This document shows, piece after piece, positions 21,211-28,321 of a stretch of DNA of 64,000 nucleotides. The notes under the pieces are model-generated. The model had not been told where the DNA came from, did no database searches, and saw nothing but the letters and a program-made list of their open reading frames with translations. Every line of letters starts with the position of its first letter. Position 1 is the stretch's first letter. Origin of the DNA: Bordetella genomosp. 8 (lineage in GTDB: Bacteria; Pseudomonadota; Gammaproteobacteria; Burkholderiales; Burkholderiaceae_B). The translations under genes and the position numbers were made by a program. The stretch lies in assembly GCF_002119685.1 (NCBI RefSeq), contig NZ_CP021108.1:1860001-1924000 (forward strand), read 5' to 3'.

Positions 21211-22131
21211 TCAGTGCACCGTGGGCGGATCCTGTCCCGGCAGCGCCTGCGAGTCGGTGAACAAGCCGGCGCAATCCACCGCGTCGAACAAGTACGGCTT
21301 GCCGCAGAAATCGCAGGCGACTTCCACATCCCCGCGTTCGGCCAGGATGCTCTCGATTTCCGCGCGGCCCAGCATGCGCAGCATATCGGCGACCTTGGTC
21401 CGGTTGCAGGGGCAATGCCAGCGCACCCCGGACGGCTCGAAGGTCAGCAGGGTTTCATCCCAGTACAGCCGATGGATCAAGGTATCGATGTCGGTGGCCA
21501 GCAACTCGTCCGACTTCAGCGTCTCCGTCAGGTGAACGGCGCGATTCCAGCTTTCCTCGGCCGCCTCCGGCGTCTGTGCGACCCCGCCCTGCCCGGGCAG
21601 GCGCTGCAGCAGCATGCCCGCCGCATGATAGTCGTCGGCGGCCAGCCACAAGCGCGTTTCCAGCTGTTCCGACTGCTGCATATAGTGGCTGAGGGCGTCG
21701 GCGACGGTATCGCCCACGATGGGCACGATACCCTGGTAGGGCTGCTGTCCCGGCGCCTTGCGCTGCGGATCCAGCACCACGATGAAGCGGCCATTGCCGC
21801 CCGGATTCATCAGGCTCTGCATCGTGCCGGTGTCCGGCACCACCTGTTCCTGGCGCAGCTTGACGGTCGCGCGCAGGCTCAGGTCGGCGCGGCACTCCAC
21901 CACCAGCAGGGCGATCGGCCCGTCGCCCTGCACCTGTATCACCAGCGAACCTTCGAACTTCAGGTTGGCCGCCAGCAGCGTGGACGCGGCGATCAATTCG
22001 CCCAGCAGGCGCTTGATGGCGGGTGGGTAGTCGTGATTGACCTGTGCGGCGCGCCAGGTGTCGTGCAGACGTACCGCCTGGATGCGAACGGTACGGTCCT
22101 CGAAAAGATATTTCTTCAGGAGATCGGTCAT
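21211..22131 (-). CDS. hslO: Redox-regulated chaperone Hsp33
   Basis: A 306-aa holdase chaperone of the cytoplasm, switched on by oxidation of a zinc centre. The C-terminal redox switch is present: CPC in RWHCPCNRTKV, and the CXXC in VACDFCGKPY, giving the four zinc cysteines. The N-terminal substrate-binding domain begins with DLLKKYLFEDRTVRIQAVRL. It follows the gamma-carbonic-anhydrase-like gene by 59 bp and probably belongs to the same minus-strand transcript. Confidence 0.97.
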   Translation of the reverse strand: MTDLLKKYLFEDRTVRIQAVRLHDTWRAAQVNHDYPPAIKRLLGELIAASTLLAANLKFEGSLVIQVQGDGPIALLVVECRADLSLRATVKLRQEQVVPDTGTMQSLMNPGGNGRFIVVLDPQRKAPGQQPYQGIVPIVGDTVADALSHYMQQSEQLETRLWLAADDYHAAGMLLQRLPGQGGVAQTPEAAEESWNRAVHLTETLKSDELLATDIDTLIHRLYWDETLLTFEPSGVRWHCPCNRTKVADMLRMLGRAEIESILAERGDVEVACDFCGKPYLFDAVDCAGLFTDSQALPGQDPPTVH

Positions 22132-22190
22132 CCTGGAATGTTAGCCGATACCGCCTCCGGGCAGGCCGCGCGGCGGCCGGATCGCGCTGC

Positions 22191-22712
22191 TCAGCCGATG
22201 CGCTTCAGCGTGCGTTTGTATTGGCGGCCGCGCTCGATATAGCCCTGGGTGTTCAGGTGCATGCGCTCGATTTCTTCCTGCGTCAGTTCCCGCACCACCT
22301 TGCCGATCCCGATGACCAGGCTGTTGTCCGGGATCACGCGGCCTTCGGGGATGATGGCGCCGGCGCCGATCAGGCAATTGCGGCCCACCACCGCTTCATT
22401 CAACACGATGGCCTGTATCCCGACCAACGCGCCGGCGCGTATGGTGCAGCCATGCAGCATGGCCTGGTGTCCCACCGTCACGCGCTCTTCGACGATCAGC
22501 CCCAGGCCCTTGTCGACGTGCAGGACCGACGATTCCTGGATGTTGCTGCCCCGGCGGATGACGATGGGCGCGTTGTCGCCCCGTATCGTCACCTGCGGCC
22601 AGATGCTGACGTCCGCTTCCAGCGTGACGTCGCCGATGATGTCCGCGCTGTCGGCAATATAGGCGCTGGCGTCGACGCGCGGCGCGACGCCTTCGAGTTC
22701 GTAGATGGCCAT
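22191..22712 (-). CDS. Gamma-carbonic anhydrase family protein (left-handed beta-helix)
   Basis: A 173-aa hexapeptide-repeat protein of the YrdA/PaaY/CaiE type. Repeated turns such as IGDVTLEADVSIWPQVTIRGD and a C-terminal alpha helix are visible. Three putative metal-binding histidines are present (His65, His82, His87 in VLHVD, VGHQAMLHG). Members are zinc or iron hydratases or thioesterase-like. It starts 14 bp after the acyl-CoA synthetase stop, with GCAGGAG upstream, so the two are coupled; a PaaY-like thioesterase helper role is possible but unproven. Confidence 0.88.
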   Translation of the reverse strand: MAIYELEGVAPRVDASAYIADSADIIGDVTLEADVSIWPQVTIRGDNAPIVIRRGSNIQESSVLHVDKGLGLIVEERVTVGHQAMLHGCTIRAGALVGIQAIVLNEAVVGRNCLIGAGAIIPEGRVIPDNSLVIGIGKVVRELTQEEIERMHLNTQGYIERGRQYKRTLKRIG

Positions 22713-22726
22713 GGCGGTCTCCTGCG

Positions 22727-24403
22727 TCAGGCGGGCTGGTCGCCGCGCGCCTTTTCCGCTTTTTCCTCTTCGAGTTGACGCAGTACCCGTCGCTGCACCT
22801 TGCCGGTGGTGGTCATGGGCAGTTCGTCGAGAAACTCGATTTCCTTGGGATATTCATATGGCGCCAGCCGTTCGCGCACGTGGTCCTGCAGGGCCTGGAC
22901 GATGCCGTCGCGAGCCTGGCCGGCGTACTCCGGGGTCAGCACGACATAGGCCTTGACCAGCGCGCCGCGCTCCGCATCCGGTTTGGGAACCACGGCCGCG
23001 TTGGCCACGGCCGGGTGGCCCAGCAGGCAGCTTTCGATTTCCCCTGGCCCGATGCGATAGCCCGCCGATTTGAAGACGTCGTCGCTGCGTCCCGCGTACC
23101 AGAGGTAGCCGTCTTCGTCCATGCGGGCCAGGTCGCCGGTGCGGCACCAGTCGCCGCTGAATTTCGCGGCGGTGGCGGTCGGGTTACGCCAGTACTGCAG
23201 GAACAGGATGGGGTCGGGATGGCCGTGGATGTCGTACCGGTTCAGCGCCACTTCGCCGATTTCGCCCGTCTTGGCCTCCTGGCCCTGGTCGTCGATGACC
23301 GCGACGCGGTGTCCCGGATAGGGCCGGCCCATGCTGCCCGGCTTGGCGGGCCAGCGCGCCTGGCTGTTGCCCACCAGATAGTTCATTTCAGTCTGGCCGA
23401 ACATTTCGTTCGGCGTGATACCCAGCGCCGACCGGCACCAGCCGAATACGGTCTCGCCCACGGATTCGCCGGCGCTCATGATGGCCCGCAGCACCAGCTT
23501 GTAGCGTTCGCGCGGCGCCGGCACCGCCTTCATCATCGCTTTCAGCGCGGTGGGGAACAGGAAGGTGTTCGTGACCTGGTAGCGTTCCAGCAATTCGAAC
23601 GCGCGCTCGGGGGAGAATCGTCCGCGCGTGCCGACGATGGGATGGCCGAAATACAGGGTGGGCAGCAGCGCGTCCATCATGCCGCCGGTCCAGGCCCAGT
23701 CGGCCGGCGACCAGAACACATCCCCCAGCTTGGGAAACCAGTCCTGCGACGCCACGAAACCCGGCAGGTTGCCGATCAGGGCGGAATGGGGCAGCAGCGC
23801 CCCCTTGGGTGCGCCCGTGGTGCCGGACGTGTAAAGCAGGATCGCGGGGTCGGTGGCCAGCGTGGAGACACGCTTGAACTCGGCGGGCTGGCGCGCCAGC
23901 AGGCTGCGCCACGGCAGCACGCGCTCGTCGGCGAAGCCGATGCCGATGATCTGGTGCAGGGCAGGGCACTGTTCCGCGATGGAAAGCAGGTTGGCGCTGG
24001 ACGCCGCGTCCACCACCGCGACGCGCGCTTCCGAGTCGCGCAGGCGCGATTCCAGCGCTTCGGGACCGAACAATCCGGATAAGGGGACGATGACCGCGCC
24101 GACGCTGTAGGTGGCCATGTGCACCACCGCGGTCTCCGGTCGTTGTCCCAAAACAACAGCTACCCGGTCGCCCTTGCCCACTCCCATGCGCACCAGGCCG
24201 TTCGCCAACTGGTTCGCCGCTTCCGCCAGGCGGCCGTAGGTCCAGACTTCCCTGTTGCCCGCTTCGTCTTCGTAATAGATGGCGATGCGGCGTGCGTCGA
24301 GACCGCTTTCGGCCCAACGATGGCAGCACACCTCGGCGATGTTGAACTGCGTGGGTACTAGCCAGCGGAAAGAGTCGTAGAGCGCCTGGTATTGATCGTT
24401 CAT
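22727..24403 (-). CDS. AMP-dependent acyl-CoA synthetase
   Basis: A 558-aa ANL-superfamily ligase that activates a carboxylic acid to its CoA thioester through an acyl-adenylate. The P-loop-like LLYTSGTTGAPKG, the adenine motif NEMFGQTEMNY, the hinge TGDLARMDEDGYLWYAGRSDDVFKSAGYRIGPGEIE and the catalytic lysine in TTTGKVQRRVLR are all present. It resembles acetyl/medium-chain acyl-CoA synthetases; the substrate cannot be assigned. The ATG at 24403 gives the standard N-terminus and removes a 24-residue leader of unlikely composition. The gene is coupled to the downstream beta-helix protein. Confidence 0.88.
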   Translation of the reverse strand: MNDQYQALYDSFRWLVPTQFNIAEVCCHRWAESGLDARRIAIYYEDEAGNREVWTYGRLAEAANQLANGLVRMGVGKGDRVAVVLGQRPETAVVHMATYSVGAVIVPLSGLFGPEALESRLRDSEARVAVVDAASSANLLSIAEQCPALHQIIGIGFADERVLPWRSLLARQPAEFKRVSTLATDPAILLYTSGTTGAPKGALLPHSALIGNLPGFVASQDWFPKLGDVFWSPADWAWTGGMMDALLPTLYFGHPIVGTRGRFSPERAFELLERYQVTNTFLFPTALKAMMKAVPAPRERYKLVLRAIMSAGESVGETVFGWCRSALGITPNEMFGQTEMNYLVGNSQARWPAKPGSMGRPYPGHRVAVIDDQGQEAKTGEIGEVALNRYDIHGHPDPILFLQYWRNPTATAAKFSGDWCRTGDLARMDEDGYLWYAGRSDDVFKSAGYRIGPGEIESCLLGHPAVANAAVVPKPDAERGALVKAYVVLTPEYAGQARDGIVQALQDHVRERLAPYEYPKEIEFLDELPMTTTGKVQRRVLRQLEEEKAEKARGDQPA

Positions 24404-24449
24404 GGCCCTGTTGTGAGCGGTTACACGATGGGACTCGTCGGCAGTGCTT

Positions 24450-24469
24450 TTGGGGCCGGATTGCCCCAA
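24450..24469. other. Inverted repeat upstream of the acyl-CoA synthetase gene
   Basis: Perfect 7-bp arms TTGGGGC and GCCCCAA surround CGGATT, 47 bp before the synthetase start on the minus strand. It has no T-tract on either strand, so an operator or leader hairpin is likelier than a terminator. No regulator can be assigned. Confidence 0.45.
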
Positions 24470-24609
24470 GCGCAAGCATGACCTAGAGGGCCACGATCCG
24501 CAACTTTCGCGTGCAGCGGCCCGCCAGGCCTAGGGTTATTACCGATGTTGCGGCGGGCGCCGATGCAAGCGACGACGTCCGCGGGCCGGGCGGAGGCGGA
24601 GCGCCGCCT

Positions 24610-25458
24610 TTACGGATGCTTGCCCTGGCGGCGCAGGGCCGAGGGCAGCGCGGGCAGGGATACCGGCCGCGGCGCGCGTGCCGGCGGGGCGTCCGCCGCG
24701 CGATCGGCCAGGACGGTTGCCCAGTCGAGCAACTGCAATTGGCCGGTATGGTCTTCGGTCAGGGCCGACAGGCTTTCCACCCAGTCGCCATCGTTGCAGT
24801 ACAGCACGCCGTCGATGTCGCGCAGTTCCGCCTTGTGGATGTGCCCGCAGACGACGCCATCCAGCCCGCGCCGGCGGGCTTCCCCGGCCAGGGCGTGTTC
24901 GAAGTCGGTGATGAAGGCGACCGCGTTCTTGACCTTGTGCTTGAGGTACTGGGACAGCGACCAGTAGTGCAGCCCCATGCGATGGCGCATGCGGTTGAAG
25001 TAGTGGTTCAGCCACAGCGCGAACTGGTACAGCGTGTCGCCCAGGTGCGCCAGCCATTTGCTGTGCTGTATCACGCCGTCGAACTGGTCGCCGTGCAGCA
25101 CCAGCAGCTTGCGTCCGTCGGCCGTCTCGTGGACGTCTTCGTCGACGATCTCGATGTCGCCGAAGGCATAGCCGATGAATTCGCGGGCAAATTCGTCATG
25201 GTTGCCCGGCACGAACACCACCCGGGTGCCTTCCCGCGCCTTGCGCAGGATGCGTTGCACGACGTCGTTGTGGGCGCGCGGCCAATGCCAGTGCTTGCGC
25301 AATTGCCAGCCGTCGATGATGTCGCCGACCAGGTACAGCGTCTCGGCTTCGTTGTGGTCCAGGAAATCCAGGAGGAATTCTGCTTTGCACCCCGTCGTGC
25401 CGAGATGCAAATCGGAAATCCACACAGTGCGCCAATGCGTCGGGCGAATCTCGTTCAC
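24610..25458 (-). CDS. UDP-2,3-diacylglucosamine diphosphatase-like metallophosphoesterase (LpxH2 type)
   Basis: A 282-aa calcineurin-like phosphoesterase. The five metal-binding blocks are seen: SDLHLG (Asp16, His18), VGDIIDGW, PGNHDE, LHGDQFD and CGHIHKAE. The sequence pattern matches the LpxH2/LpxH-like branch that hydrolyses UDP-diacylglucosamine in lipid A synthesis, though some members act elsewhere and this genome may also hold a classical lpxH. The start is the GTG at 25458, with GAGGGA 9 bp upstream; the open frame runs further upstream but its sequence there is not protein-like. It stands alone between the synthetase and the RDD gene. Confidence 0.82.
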   Translation of the reverse strand: MNEIRPTHWRTVWISDLHLGTTGCKAEFLLDFLDHNEAETLYLVGDIIDGWQLRKHWHWPRAHNDVVQRILRKAREGTRVVFVPGNHDEFAREFIGYAFGDIEIVDEDVHETADGRKLLVLHGDQFDGVIQHSKWLAHLGDTLYQFALWLNHYFNRMRHRMGLHYWSLSQYLKHKVKNAVAFITDFEHALAGEARRRGLDGVVCGHIHKAELRDIDGVLYCNDGDWVESLSALTEDHTGQLQLLDWATVLADRAADAPPARAPRPVSLPALPSALRRQGKHP

Positions 25459-25600
25459 ATGTCCCTCGTTCGCGCTGTCATGTACGCATGAAATCACCCG
25501 GCGATGACGTCGATGTGAAATTGGGATGGCGCTTTCATGACAGCGGCGGAGGGCCGCGGCCCGGGGCCAGGCCCACGGGCGGGGTGTGGCCGGAGCGGAT

Positions 25601-26137
25601 TCAGGCGCCGGCCGGGCTCTTGCGCGTGGTCCGGGGGGCCCCTGGCACGGTGACCAGCCGCGTGCGCGCCCAGCGGTCATGCAGGAACTGCCCTTCCGGG
25701 TCCAGCCAGGAGCCGACGAACACCGCAAACGGCGCGGCGATGATGAACATCAGGGTGGCAGGCCAGCGGGTCAGCGACTCGATGCCCCAGACCACCAGCG
25801 CCGCAATCAGCGGCAATATCCAGGCCAGCCCGTAGCGCCAGACCAGGCGGCTCAGGGACGGCGCGCTGCCATCCCTGGCGACCAGCCGGATGTTCCAGGT
25901 TTTCATGGGCAGCGTCTGGCCGGCGCGGCGCCAGCACACCACGAAGTACACGCCGATGGCCAGGAAAAGCCAGAACTGGCGGGCCGGCCGCAGCATCAGG
26001 CCGCTGCGGCTCTGCGTCAGCGTGTCGAAGAGATAATCCGCCAGGAAAACCACGCCGAACAGCAGCACGGCTTCGTACATCATGCAGGCGAAGCGCCGCA
26101 GGCGGGGCGGCGTGGACAGGGCAGTCGGGGTGTTCAT
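25601..26137 (-). CDS. RDD family membrane protein
   Basis: A 178-aa protein with three or four hydrophobic segments (for example YEAVLLFGVVFLADYLF, FWLFLAIGVYFVVCW, ATLMFIIAAPFAVFVGSWL). RDD-domain features are RRFACMMYEAVLLF at the start, LPMKTWNIRLV in the middle and QFLHDRWARTRLV at the end. RDD proteins are small inner-membrane proteins, some acting as ion antiporters; no specific role is supported here. It lies directly below a strong terminator on the same strand. Confidence 0.85.
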   Translation of the reverse strand: MNTPTALSTPPRLRRFACMMYEAVLLFGVVFLADYLFDTLTQSRSGLMLRPARQFWLFLAIGVYFVVCWRRAGQTLPMKTWNIRLVARDGSAPSLSRLVWRYGLAWILPLIAALVVWGIESLTRWPATLMFIIAAPFAVFVGSWLDPEGQFLHDRWARTRLVTVPGAPRTTRKSPAGA

Positions 26138-26157
26138 AGCGGCGTATTATCCCCGGC

Positions 26158-26188
26158 AAAAAAAAAGCCCGCCACGAGGGCGGGTTTT
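26158..26188 (-). terminator. Terminator after the 59-aa gene
   Basis: On the minus strand a stem CCCGCC/GGCGGG with a 5-nt loop, flanked by A4 before and nine T residues after, forms a strong intrinsic terminator. It ends the transcript of the small gene at 26246-26425 just before the RDD gene; by symmetry (T4 on the other side) it may work weakly in the opposite direction. Confidence 0.88.
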
Positions 26189-26245
26189 AAAAGGGGCTTA
26201 TGCAGCCCCCAAGGGGATCTGTCGCTGTCTGGTCGCTTTTCTGTT

Positions 26246-26425
26246 TCAGGCGCGGGCTGCTTCGCCGCTATGGCGGGCAGCAGGGGCGCGGAAAGAGCGG
26301 CCGAGCTTGCTGATCATCTTACCCAACGCGCGAAGCGGGCGCGGGCGGAATTGTTCTTCAATGGCCTGACGCATCAATTCGCGTTCCAGTTCGTCGGTCA
26401 GGCGCAGGGGTTCACGTTCGTTCAC
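26246..26425 (-). CDS. Small hypothetical protein, 59 aa
   Basis: A 59-residue reading frame with a GTG start, an excellent ribosome site (CTCAGGAT, 8 bp upstream) and its own terminator 58 bp past the stop. The protein starts MNEREPLRLTDELERELMRQ and is highly charged and helical in character: Glu/Arg-rich for residues 1-30, then a basic amphipathic stretch (LRALGKMISKLGRSFR). There is no signal peptide or membrane span. I do not recognise the family. It resembles in size and charge the short arginine-rich proteins of Proteobacteria (DUF1127-like), but the defining DUF1127 residues are not seen. Codon use matches its neighbours. Confidence 0.7.
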   Translation of the reverse strand: MNEREPLRLTDELERELMRQAIEEQFRPRPLRALGKMISKLGRSFRAPAARHSGEAARA

Positions 26426-26492
26426 GATAATATCCTGAGTGCTAAAAGCAAGCGCTGCGTTCCATCCAGAGAATCTGTTTAATCCCGCGCGC

Positions 26493-26529
26493 TCTAGGGA
26501 TAACCCGAATTATAGGGGTTAACCCTAGA
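26493..26529. promoter_or_regulatory. Double palindromic box in the divergent pxpB / small-gene promoter region
   Basis: Two near-identical palindromes, GGGATAACCC (26497-26506) and GGGTTAACCC (26516-26525), lie 19 bp apart centre to centre. Together they form a 14-bp-arm inverted repeat (TCTAGGGATAACCC and its complement, one mismatch) around GAATTATAG. The spacer overlaps a TATAGG that could be a -10. The placement between divergent genes suggests an operator for one or both. Confidence 0.65.
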
Positions 26530-26568
26530 CCGTGCAAGTCGTAAAAAAGCAACAACTTTAAGAGCCGC

Positions 26569-27300
26569 ATGGACAGTCAGGCCCCGGATTCCCCTTTCCC
26601 TTGGCGCATCGATCCGGTCGGCGACCGTTGCCTGCTGGTCACCCTCGGAGACCATGTGGACGGCGCGGTGAACCGTTCGGTCCTGGCGCTGGCGGCGCAT
26701 CTACTGGCGGACCCGCCGCCGGGCGTGATCGACGTGGTACCGGCCTTCACCACGGTAGCCTTGCATTACCTGCCGCAGGCTTACGCCGGGCAGGCCGGCA
26801 CGCCGCACGCCTGCCTGGCCGCCATCGTGGCGGACCGCCTGCGCCGGGGCGTGCCCGATATCGGCGCTGAATCGCGGCTGGTGGAGGTGCCCGCCTGCTA
26901 TGGCGGCGCGTATGGCCCGGACCTGGACGAAGTGGCGGGGCGCTGTGGCCTGTCCACCAGCGAGGTGATCGAACTGCACTGCGCCTCGCCCCTGACGATC
27001 TACACCTTCTTTTTCGCCCCCGGCACGCCCTTCGCCGGCGGACTGGACGCGCGGCTGGCGGTACCCCGGCGGGCCACGCCGCGCACCGAAGTGCCGGCGG
27101 GTTCGGTCGCCATCGCCAACGGCCTGTCGATGATCTACCAACTGGCCATGCCTGGCGGCTGGAACCTGATCGGACGCACGCCCTGGAACCTGTTCGATCT
27201 GCGGCGCGAGCCTCCGGCCCGCCTGCGCCTGGGCGATCGCCTGCGCTTCGTGCCGATTTCGCCGGCCGAATTCGACCGTCTCTACGAGGCGCGGCCGTGA
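26569..27300 (+). CDS. pxpB: 5-oxoprolinase subunit B
   Basis: A 243-aa protein of the KipI/carboxyltransferase-domain family. With PxpA and PxpC it forms an ATP-dependent enzyme opening 5-oxoproline (pyroglutamate) to glutamate. Signatures are VGDRCLLVTLGD near the N terminus, VEVPACYGGAYGPDLDEVA, FFFAPGTPFAGGLDARLAVPRRATPRTEVPAGSVAIANG and PGGWNLIGRTPWNLFD. It overlaps pxpC by 4 bp (GTGA). The third subunit gene, pxpA (LamB/YcsF family), is not in this neighbourhood. Confidence 0.93.
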   Translation: MDSQAPDSPFPWRIDPVGDRCLLVTLGDHVDGAVNRSVLALAAHLLADPPPGVIDVVPAFTTVALHYLPQAYAGQAGTPHACLAAIVADRLRRGVPDIGAESRLVEVPACYGGAYGPDLDEVAGRCGLSTSEVIELHCASPLTIYTFFFAPGTPFAGGLDARLAVPRRATPRTEVPAGSVAIANGLSMIYQLAMPGGWNLIGRTPWNLFDLRREPPARLRLGDRLRFVPISPAEFDRLYEARP

Positions 27301-28316
27301 TACGCGTATTGAAGCCAGGCGCGCTGACGCAACTGCAGGACCTGGGCCGCTACGGCCATCAGCGCTATGGGGTGCCGGTGAACGGCGTCATGGACGAATG
27401 GTCGCACCGGGTGGCCAATATCCTGGTGGGCAACCCCGATGATGCCGCCACGCTGGAATGTACGCTCACCGGTCCCACGCTGCGTTTCATGCCCGGCGGG
27501 CGCGGCGAACGCCTGATCGCGTTGTGCGGTGCCGATATGCAGGCGAGTATCGACGGCATGCCGGCGCCCCTGAACCAGCCGCTGCTGGTGCGGGCGGGTG
27601 CCACGCTGGCCTTCGGCGAGCGCCGGCGCGGCGCCCGTGTGTACCTGGCGGTGCGCGGCGGTTTCGATGTTCCCGCGGTCATGGGCAGCCGCAGCACGTT
27701 CGCCCGGGGCGGCTACGGCGGCTTCGAGGGCCGGGCAATCGCACGGGATGACCGATTGCCCCTGGGCGCGGCGGACACCGGGTATCCGGGGGCCACGCGC
27801 CTGCTGGTGCAATGCGGCCTGCCTTTCGTCAGCGCGGGCCTGTTCGAATTGCCGGCGCCGGCGGGGCATCCGGATGGCCTGCGCGCCATACAGGGGCCGC
27901 AGTGGCAGGCCTATACGGAAGCTGCCCGGACGGCCTTCCGCGAACAGCCGTTCCGGATCGACAGCCGCTCCGATCGCATGGGCTACCGTCTGGAAGGGCC
28001 GCGTCTGGCACTGTCCGAGCCGCTGGAGATGATTTCCGAGGCGGTGGCCTTTGGCACCGTGCAGGTGCCGCCGGATGGCAATCCCATCGTGTTGATGGCG
28101 GACCGCCAGAGCGCCGGCGGCTATCCCAAGATTGCTTACGTCGCCAGTGTGGACCTGCCGCTGCTGGCGCAGGCCATGCCCGGCGACACCGTGCGCTTCG
28201 CCATTGTCACGCTGGACGAGGCGCAGGCCTTGTACCTGGAGCGCGAGGCGTCGCTGGCGGCGCTGCGTGCGCGCGTCGCCAGCGCCATGGGAAGTGCCGG
28301 GGTGACGCCGGCCTGA
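27297..28316 (+). CDS. pxpC: 5-oxoprolinase subunit C
   Basis: A 339-aa protein of the KipA/biotin-dependent carboxyltransferase family. It begins MIRVLKPGALTQLQDLGRYGHQRYGVPVNGVMD, the family hallmark, and contains YLAVRGGFDVPAVMGSRSTFARGGYGGFEGR and PPDGNPIVLMADRQSAGGYPKIAYV. It partners PxpB. The GTG start overlaps the pxpB stop. Its own stop is only 5 bp from the stop of the convergent methyltransferase gene. Confidence 0.93.
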   Translation: MIRVLKPGALTQLQDLGRYGHQRYGVPVNGVMDEWSHRVANILVGNPDDAATLECTLTGPTLRFMPGGRGERLIALCGADMQASIDGMPAPLNQPLLVRAGATLAFGERRRGARVYLAVRGGFDVPAVMGSRSTFARGGYGGFEGRAIARDDRLPLGAADTGYPGATRLLVQCGLPFVSAGLFELPAPAGHPDGLRAIQGPQWQAYTEAARTAFREQPFRIDSRSDRMGYRLEGPRLALSEPLEMISEAVAFGTVQVPPDGNPIVLMADRQSAGGYPKIAYVASVDLPLLAQAMPGDTVRFAIVTLDEAQALYLEREASLAALRARVASAMGSAGVTPA

Positions 28317-28321
28317 GGTTG

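Noticed and set aside
24450..24469. Intrinsic terminator
   Set aside because: The stem is perfect, but no T-tract follows on either strand, so it is listed only as an inverted repeat.
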